Shown here: positions 1-7,033 of the stretch, one piece after another
How the letters are laid out: every line of letters starts with the position of its first letter
Position numbering within the stretch: position 1 is the first letter of the stretch
DNA from: CAZBQG01 sp964493945
GTDB lineage: Bacteria > Pseudomonadota > Alphaproteobacteria > Rhodospirillales > UBA2165
Length of the DNA: 7,989 nucleotides
Assembly (NCBI GenBank): GCA_964493945.1
Contig: CAZBQG010000212.1
Coordinates: 1-7,989, forward strand
Direction: 5' to 3'
The notes under the pieces: model-generated
What the model saw: the letters and a program-made list of their open reading frames with translations, nothing else
Told to the model about the DNA's origin: nothing
The model's database searches: none
Made by a program: the position numbers and the translations under genes

Positions 1-49
1 CGACGCCTATGGGAATCCTAAACCCGATTCCGATAAATCATGAAACGCT

Positions 50-1057
50 CTAGATCTTCAATTTCAAAATCTTCGCCGCGTTGCGTCCCAAAATGCCGTC
101 CTGGGCGCTGCGTGACAGGCTTTTGGCGCGGCGCACGAAGCGGATCGGGTCGCGCTCGCCGAAGGGATAGTCCGTTCCCATGACGATGTGGCCCGTTGGC
201 GTCTTGGTCGCCAGAAAATCCAGCATGTCCGGATTGAAGATGACGCTTTCATAATAAAAGCGTCGGATATAGGAGCTGAAACTTCCCCTCAGCTTGACCC
301 CGTCGGCGCCGATTTGCTGGGCATTGTCCTGGCGCCCAGCGTAATAGGGCAGATAGCCCCCGCCATGGGAAACGAGCACCTTGAGCTTGGGAAAATCGTC
401 CATCACCCCTTCGTAAATCAGCGATGACATGGCCAGGGCCTCTTCATAGGGCTGGCCCACGCTGAAGGCCAGGCCGTGGCGGCGCAGCCGTTCATCCGAA
501 TTGCCCGCCGGATGGATAAAGACCGGTACATCCAGCTTTTCCGCCTTGCGCCAAATCGGCCTGAACATCTTATCGCCCAATTCATGGCCATTAATGAAAG
601 ACGGTATCTCCACCCCCCTCAGATCGAGCTTACCCACCATGCGCTCCAATTCCTTGGCCGCCAGCTTGGGGTGGTGAAAAGGCACGATGCCCAGACCCAC
701 CAGCCGGTCCGGATGTTTGGCGACGGCCTCGGCCACATTGTCATTGACGTCGCGCACCAGTTTGAGCGCCCGGTCGGCCTTCATGGAGGCGGTGTTTTCG
801 TGGATCAGGCTGGGTGATATGACCTGAATATCGATCTTCATGGCGTCCAGATCCTTCATCCGCCCGGCCAGATTGGTCATGCGGTCCGTGGCGATGCGCG
901 AACGGGACGCATCCCCCAGGCTGGTCCGCCCCTTGAGCCCGATACGGTTATGCAGGGAATGCTTCTGGGTGACCTCAAAAACCTTGGGATTGATGATATG
1001 GGCATGGAAATCGATGATCAGCGGCTTTTTTTGCCGTTTTTTTGGCTTGGTGCTCAT
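50..1057 (-). CDS. Amidohydrolase family protein (ACMSD / gamma-resorcylate decarboxylase-like)
   Basis: Predicted cytoplasmic metal-dependent amidohydrolase of 335 residues, a usual length for the ACMSD-like (amidohydrolase_2) family, whose members decarboxylate or hydrolyse cyclic and aromatic acids. The ligand set is visible in order: IDFHAH with His18 and His20, IHPAG with His182, SHGGG with His231, and GTDYPFG with Asp296. This order and spacing match the Zn site and catalytic His of bacterial aminocarboxymuconate semialdehyde decarboxylase. FPKLKVLVSHGGGYLPY is the family's typical stretch. The ATG is supported by GGAGG (minus strand, 1066-1070) eight bases upstream. The first twelve residues are strongly basic (KPKKRQKK), an unusual extension before the barrel strand. 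The gene ends in TAG. No signal peptide is seen. It is divergent from the broken GGDEF gene, and its downstream neighbour lies outside the window. The fold assignment is firm. The substrate (carboxymuconate semialdehyde, resorcylate or another compound) cannot be told from sequence. Confidence 0.9.
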   Translation of the reverse strand: MSTKPKKRQKKPLIIDFHAHIINPKVFEVTQKHSLHNRIGLKGRTSLGDASRSRIATDRMTNLAGRMKDLDAMKIDIQVISPSLIHENTASMKADRALKLVRDVNDNVAEAVAKHPDRLVGLGIVPFHHPKLAAKELERMVGKLDLRGVEIPSFINGHELGDKMFRPIWRKAEKLDVPVFIHPAGNSDERLRRHGLAFSVGQPYEEALAMSSLIYEGVMDDFPKLKVLVSHGGGYLPYYAGRQDNAQQIGADGVKLRGSFSSYIRRFYYESVIFNPDMLDFLATKTPTGHIVMGTDYPFGERDPIRFVRRAKSLSRSAQDGILGRNAAKILKLKI

Positions 1058-1174
1058 GGCTCACGCCTCCGGGTCAAATTTTTTGCTGTTGGGAACAATC
1101 TGGCATGAATGCCGTCTCCGGTAAAGCCGTTCCGCGCCCGTAACGATTTTCCCGTTGCCCCGGCAGCCCTGGCT

Positions 1175-1204
1175 TTGTGATGGGCGTCACTGAAGGTATA
1201 TACC
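1175..1204 (+). promoter_or_regulatory. Weak candidate promoter with GGTATATACC palindrome
   Basis: This lies in the 217-base divergent region between the amidohydrolase and the GGDEF pseudogene. TTGTGA (1175-1180) and TATATA (1197-1202) are 16 bases apart, each matching four of six sigma-70 consensus bases. The -10-like box sits inside a perfect ten-base palindrome, GGTATATACC (1195-1204). Position and spacing suit transcription toward the GGDEF gene, and the palindrome could be an operator. Both could be chance. I see nothing else convincing between 1058 and 1274 apart from the Shine-Dalgarno sequences of the flanking genes. Confidence 0.22.
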
Positions 1205-1274
1205 GGTTTTGATAGGTTTTGCCCTGATCCGCGAATTGGCAAAACAATAAACGGAAGACTTGAAGGCTATTGTT

Positions 1275-1954
1275 ATGATGGTTCCAGAACAGAACACGGA
1301 TATTGAAACCCCATCACCTTCCTGCCAGGGTGAAGACGATGTTTCATCGGTGGACCTTTACACCGTGATCACCAATCTGATGGCCGGCGCCGAGGAAGCC
1401 CAGAGAAAAATCAAGGATTAGGAAGCAGAGATCGCCCGGCTGGAGCAAACCGCCACCACCGACGAGCTGACCGGCCTGCTCAACCGGCGGGCTTTCACCG
1501 TGAATTCCGCCTGGCCCTTGGCCGCGCCGGACGTCATGGCGAAGAAGGCATTCTGGTCAATCTGGATCTGGACGGCTTCAAGCCGGTCAACGACATTTTG
1601 GGCCATGCCGCCGGCGATGAAGTCCTGCGCCAGGTGAGCCGCATCCTGCAAGATAATGTGCGTGAGGTCGACAGCGTGGCGCGCATCGGCGGCGATGAAT
1701 TTTATGTCCTTATGGCCCATACGCCGCGCAATGACGGCATCAAGCGGGCCGAGGAATTGAACAATAAAATCAATGATGCCTTCGTCCATTGGAAAGGCCG
1801 GGTGATTGCCATCCGGGCCAGCATCGGTTTGCAGGCATTCGGTGCGGAGGATGAAGCGGAAAAGGTGCTGGCTTGCACCGATCAGGCCATGTACCGGATC
1901 AAGCAGATCAAGGAAGGTACGCCATCTGACCGGGACTTGCTTCTCCCTCAATAA
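1275..1954 (+). pseudogene. GGDEF-domain protein (diguanylate cyclase), broken by TAG and frameshift
   Basis: Remnant of a small soluble diguanylate cyclase, an enzyme that makes cyclic di-GMP from two GTP. The ATG at 1275 has GAAGG (1262-1266) eight bases upstream. Reading stops after 48 codons at an in-frame TAG (1419-1421). The same frame then continues with a heptad-like linker (EAEIARLEQ) and the domain entry DELTGLLNRRAF. At about 1493-1496 the coding frame shifts by one. Adding one T to the TTT run gives RRAFHREFRLALGRAG, which joins the second frame without a gap: LVNLDLDGFKPVND, GHAAGDEV, REVD (a product-inhibition I-site RxxD), RIGGDEF (intact active-site motif), then DQAMYRIKQ and a TAA. 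Repairing both lesions gives a 226-residue protein with a roughly 60-residue N-terminal segment and a complete GGDEF domain. No membrane segment or other sensor domain is recognisable. A sequencing error could explain either lesion but less easily both. A late internal start (TTG at 1598) would lack the N-terminal part of the domain and is unlikely to give an active enzyme. Confidence 0.85.
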
Positions 1955-2030
1955 TCCCCTCTGCAACCGCCTGGGTGATTGATTTTTCGGGCCGGGCACG
2001 GCAAAACCTTCTGGAACAGGTGATTAATCC

Positions 2031-4388
2031 ATGAGGCTCAAATTGGATCAGGGTATCGGGCGGCCCGTGCGCCGCAAAGAGGACCATCGGCTACTCACCG
2101 GCGGCGGAGCCTACAGCGATGATATGAATTTGGACGGCCAGGCCTATGCCGTCTTTCTGCGTTCGCCCCATGCCCATGCGACCCTCGGTGAAATACGCAG
2201 CACTGCCGCCATGGCCGCGCCCGGTGCCCTGGGTGTTCTCACCGGGGCTGATTTCAAAGCCGATGGGTTGAACCCCATCCCGCCCACCCGCACGCCGGCG
2301 GAAGAAGAACCCCTGGCCCGGCGTGATGGCCAGAAAATCTATACTGCACCCACCATGCCCATGGTCACGGACAAGGCCCGCCTGGTGGGCGAGATCGTCG
2401 CTGTCCTCATCGCCGACACCCTGGTCCAGGCGAAAGACATGGCCGAGCTGATGGAGGTGGATTATGACCCCCTGCCCACCTTGATCACCAACGAAGCCGC
2501 CCTGGCCCCCGGCGCGCCGCTGATCTGGGACGATGCGCCCGGCAATCTGGCCATCGATGATGAACGGGGCGACAAAGAAGCGACCGATGCCGCTTTCGCC
2601 CGCGCCAAGCATGTGGTGGAAATCGAAGTCATGAACAACCGGGTCACCGGTGTGCCCATGGAACCCCGCGCCGCCATCGGGGAATATGATGCGAACAGCG
2701 GGCATCACACGCTTCATGCCGGAAGTGCCGCACCGGTGCGCCACAAGGCGTTGCTGTCCCGCGTACTGGATATTGATCCGGGTAACGTGCGGGTCATCTG
2801 CAAGGATGTGGGCGGCGCCTTTGGTACGCGGGGGCAGTTTTATTCCGAGTTTGCCCTGCTCACATGGGCATCGAAGCGAACGGGGCGCCCGGTGAAATGG
2901 ACCTGCGAGCGCTCGGAAGCCTTTCTCAGCGATGCCGCCGCCCGCGATCAATTCACCCGGGCCTCCCTGGCCATGGACGAAGTGGGCAATTTCTTAGGCC
3001 TCCGGGCCAGCCATATCGGCAATCTGGGCTCCCACCCCATTTCCTATGTGCCGCTGCATCGGGGCATATCGGTGACCACCGGCGTCTATGACATTCCGGC
3101 CATCCATTTCGAGGTAAAGGGCATTTTCACCAACACCCTGCCCATTCATACCTATAGGGGCGCGGGAAGGCCGGAAGCCATGTTTCTTTTAGAGCGCCTG
3201 ATCGACACGGCGGCCAGGGAAAGCGGGTTGGACCGGGTGGAAATCCGCCGGCGTAACATGATCCCACCCAGCGCCATGCCCTTTGCCAATCTGACGGGCA
3301 TGATCTTCGATAGTGGCGAATTTGAAAAGAACATGGATATGGCCCTTGAGCTGGCCGATTGGAAGGGCGTGGATGCCCGCAAGGCCGAAGCCCGGTCCCG
3401 TGGCAAATTGCTGGGGGCGGGGTTTTGCAATTATATCGAAACGGCCACCGGCATTCCGGCGGAGAGGGCCGAGATGGAAGTCCTGCCCGAGGGCCGGGTG
3501 CAGATGGTGGTCGGCACTCAGGACAGTGGCCAGGGTCACGCCACAAGTTATGCCCAACTGGCTTGCGAATGGCTGAACGTGCCGTTTGACGATGTGGATC
3601 TGATCGAGGGCGATACGGATATTGTCAAAAAAGGCAGCGGGTCCCATTCGTCCCGCTCCATGCGGCTGGCCGGATTTCTTTTGGGTCAGGCGCGCGATCA
3701 GATTCTGGATAAGGGCAAGCGGGCGGCAGCCCATATGCTGGAGGTGGCCGCCGGTGATATGGAATTTTCAGATGGCGCCTTCCGGGTGCAGGGGACGGAT
3801 CATTCTTTGGGTCTGTTCGAACTGGCCCGGGCGATCCATGACGGATCGGCTGATTTGCCGGCGGAATTGAACGAAGAGCTTGGCGGCAAACTGGATGGCT
3901 GGGCCGAGATCGATAAATTGCTGAGCGCCTTTCCCAATGGCTGCCATGTCTGCGAGGTGGAAGTGGATGCGGAAACCGGGGCGGCCAGTCTGGTGCGCTA
4001 TGCGGGCATCGATGATGTGGGCAGGGTGATCAATCCGCTGTTGGTCGATGGACAAACCCATGGCGGGATCGCCCAGGGCGTGGGCCAGGCCCTGTTCGAG
4101 GAATGTGTCCATGACCCGGAAACGGGCCAGGTGCTGTCGGGCTCCTTCATGGATTATTGCCTGCCCCGGGCCGATGATCTGCCCGACTTCAAGGCGGGCT
4201 TCAACGAGGTGGAAGCGACCACCAATCCCTTAGGGATAAAGGGGGCCGGCGAAGGCGGCACGACCGGAGCGCCGCCCGCCGTGATCAATGCGGTGGTCGA
4301 TGCCCTGGCCGAATTCGGCGTCCGTCACGTGGAAATGCCGGCCACTCCGGAAAAGATATGGCGCGCCATGCGGGACGCCAAGGGCTGA
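2031..4388 (+). CDS. Xanthine dehydrogenase-family molybdopterin-binding (large) subunit, CoxL-like
   Basis: Catalytic subunit of a molybdenum hydroxylase (785 residues, full length for the family). The family binds molybdopterin cytosine dinucleotide and hydroxylates heterocycles, aldehydes or similar substrates using water. The N-terminal a/b hammerhead domain (about residues 15-155) begins with GRPVRRKEDHRLLTGGGAY. Cofactor motifs follow: GGAFGTRGQFYSE (261-273), TYRGAGRPEA (374-383), GTQDSGQGHAT (495-505), GSGSHSSRSMRLAG (535-548) and KGAGEGGT (737-744), whose Glu741 is the expected catalytic base. YRGAGR is the form II / generic hydroxylase loop. True CO dehydrogenases have the Cys-containing AYxCSFR loop, so CO oxidation is unlikely. 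The ATG has AGGTGA (2018-2023) seven bases upstream. No FAD (medium) or 2Fe-2S (small) subunit gene lies beside it: the left neighbour is the GGDEF pseudogene and the right one a convergent FAH-family gene. The electron-transfer partners must be elsewhere. The family is certain and the substrate unknown. Confidence 0.95.
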   Translation: MRLKLDQGIGRPVRRKEDHRLLTGGGAYSDDMNLDGQAYAVFLRSPHAHATLGEIRSTAAMAAPGALGVLTGADFKADGLNPIPPTRTPAEEEPLARRDGQKIYTAPTMPMVTDKARLVGEIVAVLIADTLVQAKDMAELMEVDYDPLPTLITNEAALAPGAPLIWDDAPGNLAIDDERGDKEATDAAFARAKHVVEIEVMNNRVTGVPMEPRAAIGEYDANSGHHTLHAGSAAPVRHKALLSRVLDIDPGNVRVICKDVGGAFGTRGQFYSEFALLTWASKRTGRPVKWTCERSEAFLSDAAARDQFTRASLAMDEVGNFLGLRASHIGNLGSHPISYVPLHRGISVTTGVYDIPAIHFEVKGIFTNTLPIHTYRGAGRPEAMFLLERLIDTAARESGLDRVEIRRRNMIPPSAMPFANLTGMIFDSGEFEKNMDMALELADWKGVDARKAEARSRGKLLGAGFCNYIETATGIPAERAEMEVLPEGRVQMVVGTQDSGQGHATSYAQLACEWLNVPFDDVDLIEGDTDIVKKGSGSHSSRSMRLAGFLLGQARDQILDKGKRAAAHMLEVAAGDMEFSDGAFRVQGTDHSLGLFELARAIHDGSADLPAELNEELGGKLDGWAEIDKLLSAFPNGCHVCEVEVDAETGAASLVRYAGIDDVGRVINPLLVDGQTHGGIAQGVGQALFEECVHDPETGQVLSGSFMDYCLPRADDLPDFKAGFNEVEATTNPLGIKGAGEGGTTGAPPAVINAVVDALAEFGVRHVEMPATPEKIWRAMRDAKG

Positions 4389-4390
4389 AC

Positions 4391-5308
4391 CTAATCCCCC
4401 GCCACCACGGGATTTTCCAAGACGCCCAGCCCTTCGATTTCCATATGGATGTGATCGCCCGGTTTTAAGAAGCGCTGGGTGGCGGCGCCGACGCCCGCAC
4501 AGGTGCCGGTGGCGATCAGATCACCGGGCTTGAGGGTGAGCTGGGCGGTCAGCGACACGATCTGTTCGGCCAGACTGAAGACCATATTGGTGCTGGAGCT
4601 GTCTTGTTTTACTTCGCCGCTGATGGTCGTCTTGATGGCCAGATTCTGGGGATCGGCAATTTCATCGGCCGGCGTGACCCAGGGACCCATGGGCCCGGAA
4701 GTATCGAAACATTTCTGGCCGAACCAGTCCGATTTAAAAGGCCAATCGTCGCGCCGCCCCCGGTCGCGCGCCGACAGATCGTTGAGAATTGTATAGCCCG
4801 CCAGACATTCCAGAGCATTGTCCAGGGTCAGGTTGCGGGCGGCCCGTCCTACCACGGCGGTGATTTCGGCTTCCCAGTCGTATTTCTCCGAATATTTCAT
4901 GGGCAGGCGCACTTCCTCGCCGGGCCCGATGCAGACCGAGGTGGATTTGACAAAGAAATATGGCTCAACCGAGCTTTTGTCTAAATCCTTGCCCTGCATC
5001 TCCTTGGAATGATCAAAATAATTGGACGCCGCGCAATAAATGGTGCCGGGCCGGGTGATGGGCTGGCGGAGCGTGACCTCGGCCAGAGGCTTGGCCGTGG
5101 CGCCGTCCGGATTGGCCCCGATGGCTTCCAGCACGGGGGATGCCTTATCCCAATCATCAAGCAAGGCATGCACAGAGGTGGCGGAAAAGTCCGCCTCCGG
5201 ATGAGATGATAATTCACTTTGCAGATCCACCACGCTGCCTTCGACCAAAAGGCCTGGCCGGATTTTTCCGGCTGCATCGGCATAAGACAATAAACGATAT
5301 GAAGCCAT
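4391..5308 (-). CDS. Fumarylacetoacetate hydrolase (FAH) family protein
   Basis: Predicted cytoplasmic enzyme of 305 residues in the FAH / MhpD-like superfamily, which cleaves or hydrates 2-oxo acids late in aromatic catabolism. Residues 1-80 form the small N-terminal domain. The catalytic domain begins at GTIYCAASNYFDHSKEM (88-104). Metal ligands are visible as DWEAE (Glu146, Glu148) and LNDLSARD (Asp177). They are followed by QKCFDTSGPMGPW (198-210), a family motif with Lys199, and by LKPGDLIATGTCAGVG (259-274). I chose the ATG at 5306-5308 because GGGAGGA (minus strand, 5316-5322) lies seven bases upstream and MASYRLLSY suits the family N-terminus. The reading frame is open another 19 codons upstream, but without comparable support. 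The stop is TAG. The gene is convergent with the molybdenum hydroxylase, with two bases between the stop codons, and divergent from the GST-like gene. Hydrolase, hydratase, isomerase and decarboxylase activities all occur in this superfamily, so the reaction is open. Confidence 0.92.
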   Translation of the reverse strand: MASYRLLSYADAAGKIRPGLLVEGSVVDLQSELSSHPEADFSATSVHALLDDWDKASPVLEAIGANPDGATAKPLAEVTLRQPITRPGTIYCAASNYFDHSKEMQGKDLDKSSVEPYFFVKSTSVCIGPGEEVRLPMKYSEKYDWEAEITAVVGRAARNLTLDNALECLAGYTILNDLSARDRGRRDDWPFKSDWFGQKCFDTSGPMGPWVTPADEIADPQNLAIKTTISGEVKQDSSSTNMVFSLAEQIVSLTAQLTLKPGDLIATGTCAGVGAATQRFLKPGDHIHMEIEGLGVLENPVVAGD

Positions 5309-5377
5309 GTTGATTTCCTCCCTGATTGAAAGGGTCTGACTAGCCCAGAGCACAGGCCCTGGCAAGCCCCGCCACCA

Positions 5378-5407
5378 TGGACGGGGGAGACCCGCTTACA
5401 TTAAAAT
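5378..5407 (+). promoter_or_regulatory. Candidate promoter for the GST-like gene
   Basis: In the 132-base divergent spacer between the FAH-family and GST-like genes, TGGACG (5378-5383, four of six consensus bases) and TAAAAT (5402-5407, five of six) are separated by 18 bases. Transcription would start roughly 25 bases before the ATG at 5441 and leave AGGGA (5426-5430) as the ribosome-binding site. This is a match by eye only. On the minus strand a TTGCCA box can be found for the FAH-family gene, but I could not find a good -10 with it. Confidence 0.3.
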
Positions 5408-5440
5408 GGCGCCGGGGCATCAGTTAGGGACATGAGAGTT

Positions 5441-6415
5441 ATGGGACAATTACTCAACGGGCAATGGACCAACGAGAACGTCACCAGCGAGTTCGATAAA
5501 AAAGGCCTTTATGTCAAAAAGCCATCGGCCTTCCGCGACCGGGTCAGCGCCGATGGGAAAAGCGGCTTCAAGACGGAGGCGGGACGCTATCATCTTTATG
5601 CGGCCATCAGTTGCCCCTGGGCCCACCGGGCGGTTCTGTTTCGCACGCTCAAGAACCTGGAAGGCGTGGTGGGCCTGACCCATGGCGAATCCCACGCCGA
5701 TGGAAGGGGCTGGTGGTTTGGCGATGAAGGGCACATCCCGCCCGGCACGGATCAACGGGTCCATTACCTGCACGAAATCTATACCCTGTCCAAGCCAGAC
5801 TATACGGGCAAGGTGACCGTGCCCACACTTTGGGACAGCCAGGAAAAAGTGGTGATCAACAATGAATCGTCGGAAATCATCCGCATGTTCAATTCGGAAT
5901 TCGCGGAATTGACCGAACCCAGCCCGGATTTCTATCCGGAAGAGTTGCGTACCGAAATCGGTGCCATGAACGATCTGGTTCTTTCCGGCATCAATGATCC
6001 GGTCAATGGCTGCGGGCGGTCCATCAGCCAGGAAGCTTATGATCTGTCCTATGAACGCCTGTTCGGAACCCTGGACCGGCTGGAGGAATTACTGTCCGGG
6101 CAGCGCTATCTTTGCGGCGATGTGCAGACCGAAGCCGATTGGCGACTGTTCCCAAGCTTGGTGCGCTTCGACGCTATTTATTATGTGGGCTACAAATGTA
6201 ACCGCCAGCAATTGGAGACCTACCCAAATCTTTCGAATTATCTGCGCGATCTGTATCAGGAGCCGGGCATTGCAGATTGCTGTGATATCGACGGGAACAA
6301 ACGCCTGGTATTTGGCCAGGGTGGTCCCATCCTGACCAACGGGATCGTGCCCGCCGGCCCCCTTTTGGATTTCACCCGCCCCCATGACCGGGGACGGTTC
6401 GCCCATGCGGCCTGA
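5441..6415 (+). CDS. Xi-class glutathione S-transferase / glutathionyl-hydroquinone reductase-like protein
   Basis: Cytoplasmic thioredoxin-fold GST of 324 residues, related to PcpF, YqjG and ECM4, which reduce glutathionyl-hydroquinones with glutathione through a catalytic Cys. The N-terminus GQLLNGQW and the motif SCPWAHR (Cys58) identify the family. The glutathione site is seen in KVTVPTLWD (cis-Pro at 128) and NNESSEIIRMFN (from about 140). The helical C-terminal domain starts near residue 160 and ends with GIVPAGPLLDF. I start at the second ATG because AGGGA (5426-5430) is ten bases away. The upstream in-frame ATG at 5432 is only one base from it, and family members start close to the GQLLNGQW segment. 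Two places differ from the family as I recall it: NNGVY(K/R)AGF is here NDPVNGCGR (about 185-193), and K-x-HYY-x-SH is here KRLVFGQG (287-294). The catalytic Cys is kept but two tyrosine-bearing signatures are lost, so activity on quinone conjugates is uncertain. The TGA stop lies in one copy of a nine-base direct repeat, CGGCCTGAT (6408-6416 and 6424-6432), probably incidental. Confidence 0.88.
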   Translation: MGQLLNGQWTNENVTSEFDKKGLYVKKPSAFRDRVSADGKSGFKTEAGRYHLYAAISCPWAHRAVLFRTLKNLEGVVGLTHGESHADGRGWWFGDEGHIPPGTDQRVHYLHEIYTLSKPDYTGKVTVPTLWDSQEKVVINNESSEIIRMFNSEFAELTEPSPDFYPEELRTEIGAMNDLVLSGINDPVNGCGRSISQEAYDLSYERLFGTLDRLEELLSGQRYLCGDVQTEADWRLFPSLVRFDAIYYVGYKCNRQQLETYPNLSNYLRDLYQEPGIADCCDIDGNKRLVFGQGGPILTNGIVPAGPLLDFTRPHDRGRFAHAA

Positions 6416-6447
6416 TACAAAGACGGCCTGATCACGAGAGCAAGATA

Positions 6448-6470
6448 TTGACAAATGAGCGCCCCATTTG
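6448..6470 (+). promoter_or_regulatory. TTGACA box and inverted repeat upstream of the CBS gene
   Basis: The 119-base gap before the CBS gene holds a perfect -35 consensus TTGACA (6448-6453). It overlaps an inverted repeat with six-base arms, CAAATG (6452-6457) and CATTTG (6465-6470), separated by seven bases. No good -10 follows at 16-18 bases. A second weak pair, TTGCAA (6476-6481) and CATACT (6500-6505), lies nearer the gene. The repeat could be an operator or a small hairpin. It has no T run, so it is not a clear terminator for the GST-like gene. Confidence 0.25.
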
Positions 6471-6534
6471 GGAAATTGCAATCCTTGTGCGCTCAATGCC
6501 ATACTGTACTGAATGACACCTTAGGAAGGTCCAA

Positions 6535-6984
6535 ATGCCGCTGACCATTATTCCCGACGTGATCAATGATCAGACGCTTCGCTGTCTGGGTGCCGAGGCA
6601 ACGGCGCTGGATGCGGCCCGCAAGATGGCGGAGTACGATATCTCCGCGATCATGGTTGTCGCCGATAAGGACAATTTGGTCGGCATCGTCACCGAACGCG
6701 ATATTACCCGGCGTATCGTGGCCGATGGGTCGGATGCCGGCGAAACCCTACTGGGCCAGATCATGACCAAGGATCCTGAAACCGTGGCGCCCGGAGATTC
6801 GGCCCGCTATGCGCTGCGCCTCATGCAGGCGGTCAAGTGCCGCCACCTGCCGGTAGTCGAGGATGGGCGGGTGATGGGTGTGGTTTCCATGCGCGATTTG
6901 CGTACCTCCATCGCGGTTAAGACCTATGCCGGCGACAAAGATCTGGTCACCCGCATATTGGCTAAAAGCGGCGAGTCGGCTTAA
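6535..6984 (+). CDS. Tandem CBS-domain protein (stand-alone Bateman module)
   Basis: Small cytoplasmic protein of 149 residues made almost entirely of two CBS domains, roughly residues 8-64 and 74-128. Each carries the usual strand-turn-helix signature that contacts a nucleotide ribose: GIVTERD (50-56) in the first and GVVSMRD (115-121) in the second, with conserved Thr/Ser and Asp. Such modules bind AMP, ATP, SAM, NADH or similar adenosyl ligands and usually sense energy state by regulating a partner. No partner domain is fused here. The ATG has AGGAAGG (6523-6529) five bases upstream, a strong ribosome-binding site. The TPR gene follows on the same strand after 49 bases with no terminator visible, so co-transcription is plausible. 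The fold is clear, but ligand and target are unknown. Confidence 0.93.
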   Translation: MPLTIIPDVINDQTLRCLGAEATALDAARKMAEYDISAIMVVADKDNLVGIVTERDITRRIVADGSDAGETLLGQIMTKDPETVAPGDSARYALRLMQAVKCRHLPVVEDGRVMGVVSMRDLRTSIAVKTYAGDKDLVTRILAKSGESA

Positions 6985-7033
6985 CCATACCCACCAAATT
7001 CCGTGGCCCGGTATACCTAAACAGGAATGGGCG

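Noticed and set aside
12..31. Inverted repeat GGAATC-N8-GATTCC downstream of the amidohydrolase, a possible terminator.
   Set aside because: The stem is only six base pairs with a wide loop and no T run on the minus strand, so it is too weak to call.
1054..1242. A 62-codon minus-strand reading frame overlapping the amidohydrolase start by four bases (ATGA).
   Set aside because: The overlap looks like translational coupling, but the start is TTG with no Shine-Dalgarno, the product resembles nothing, and the amidohydrolase has its own strong ribosome-binding site.
1418..1999. A 193-codon minus-strand frame covering the broken GGDEF gene.
   Set aside because: The plus strand encodes unmistakable GGDEF motifs across the same bases. 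The antisense frame shows no family features.
2091..2951. A 286-codon open frame antisense to the molybdenum hydroxylase gene.
   Set aside because: It mirrors the codon bias of a well-identified GC-rich gene. It has no recognisable domain, and the plus-strand product is certain.
3189..3734. A 181-codon antisense frame in the same gene.
   Set aside because: Same reason: a shadow of a confidently identified coding sequence.
6408..6432. Nine-base direct repeat CGGCCTGAT around the GST-like gene's stop codon.
   Set aside because: Only two short copies, one inside coding sequence, with no associated mobile element. Probably chance or a small local duplication.
6560..6572. TGATCA-A-TGATCA repeat near the start of the CBS gene.
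   Set aside because: It lies within coding sequence (DVINDQT) and is short, as expected by chance.
6878..7033. A 5' extension of the TPR reading frame into the CBS gene.
   Set aside because: The extension overlaps coding CBS sequence and would bury the signal peptide. GTG 7034 has a well-placed AGGAA and puts the signal peptide at the N-terminus.
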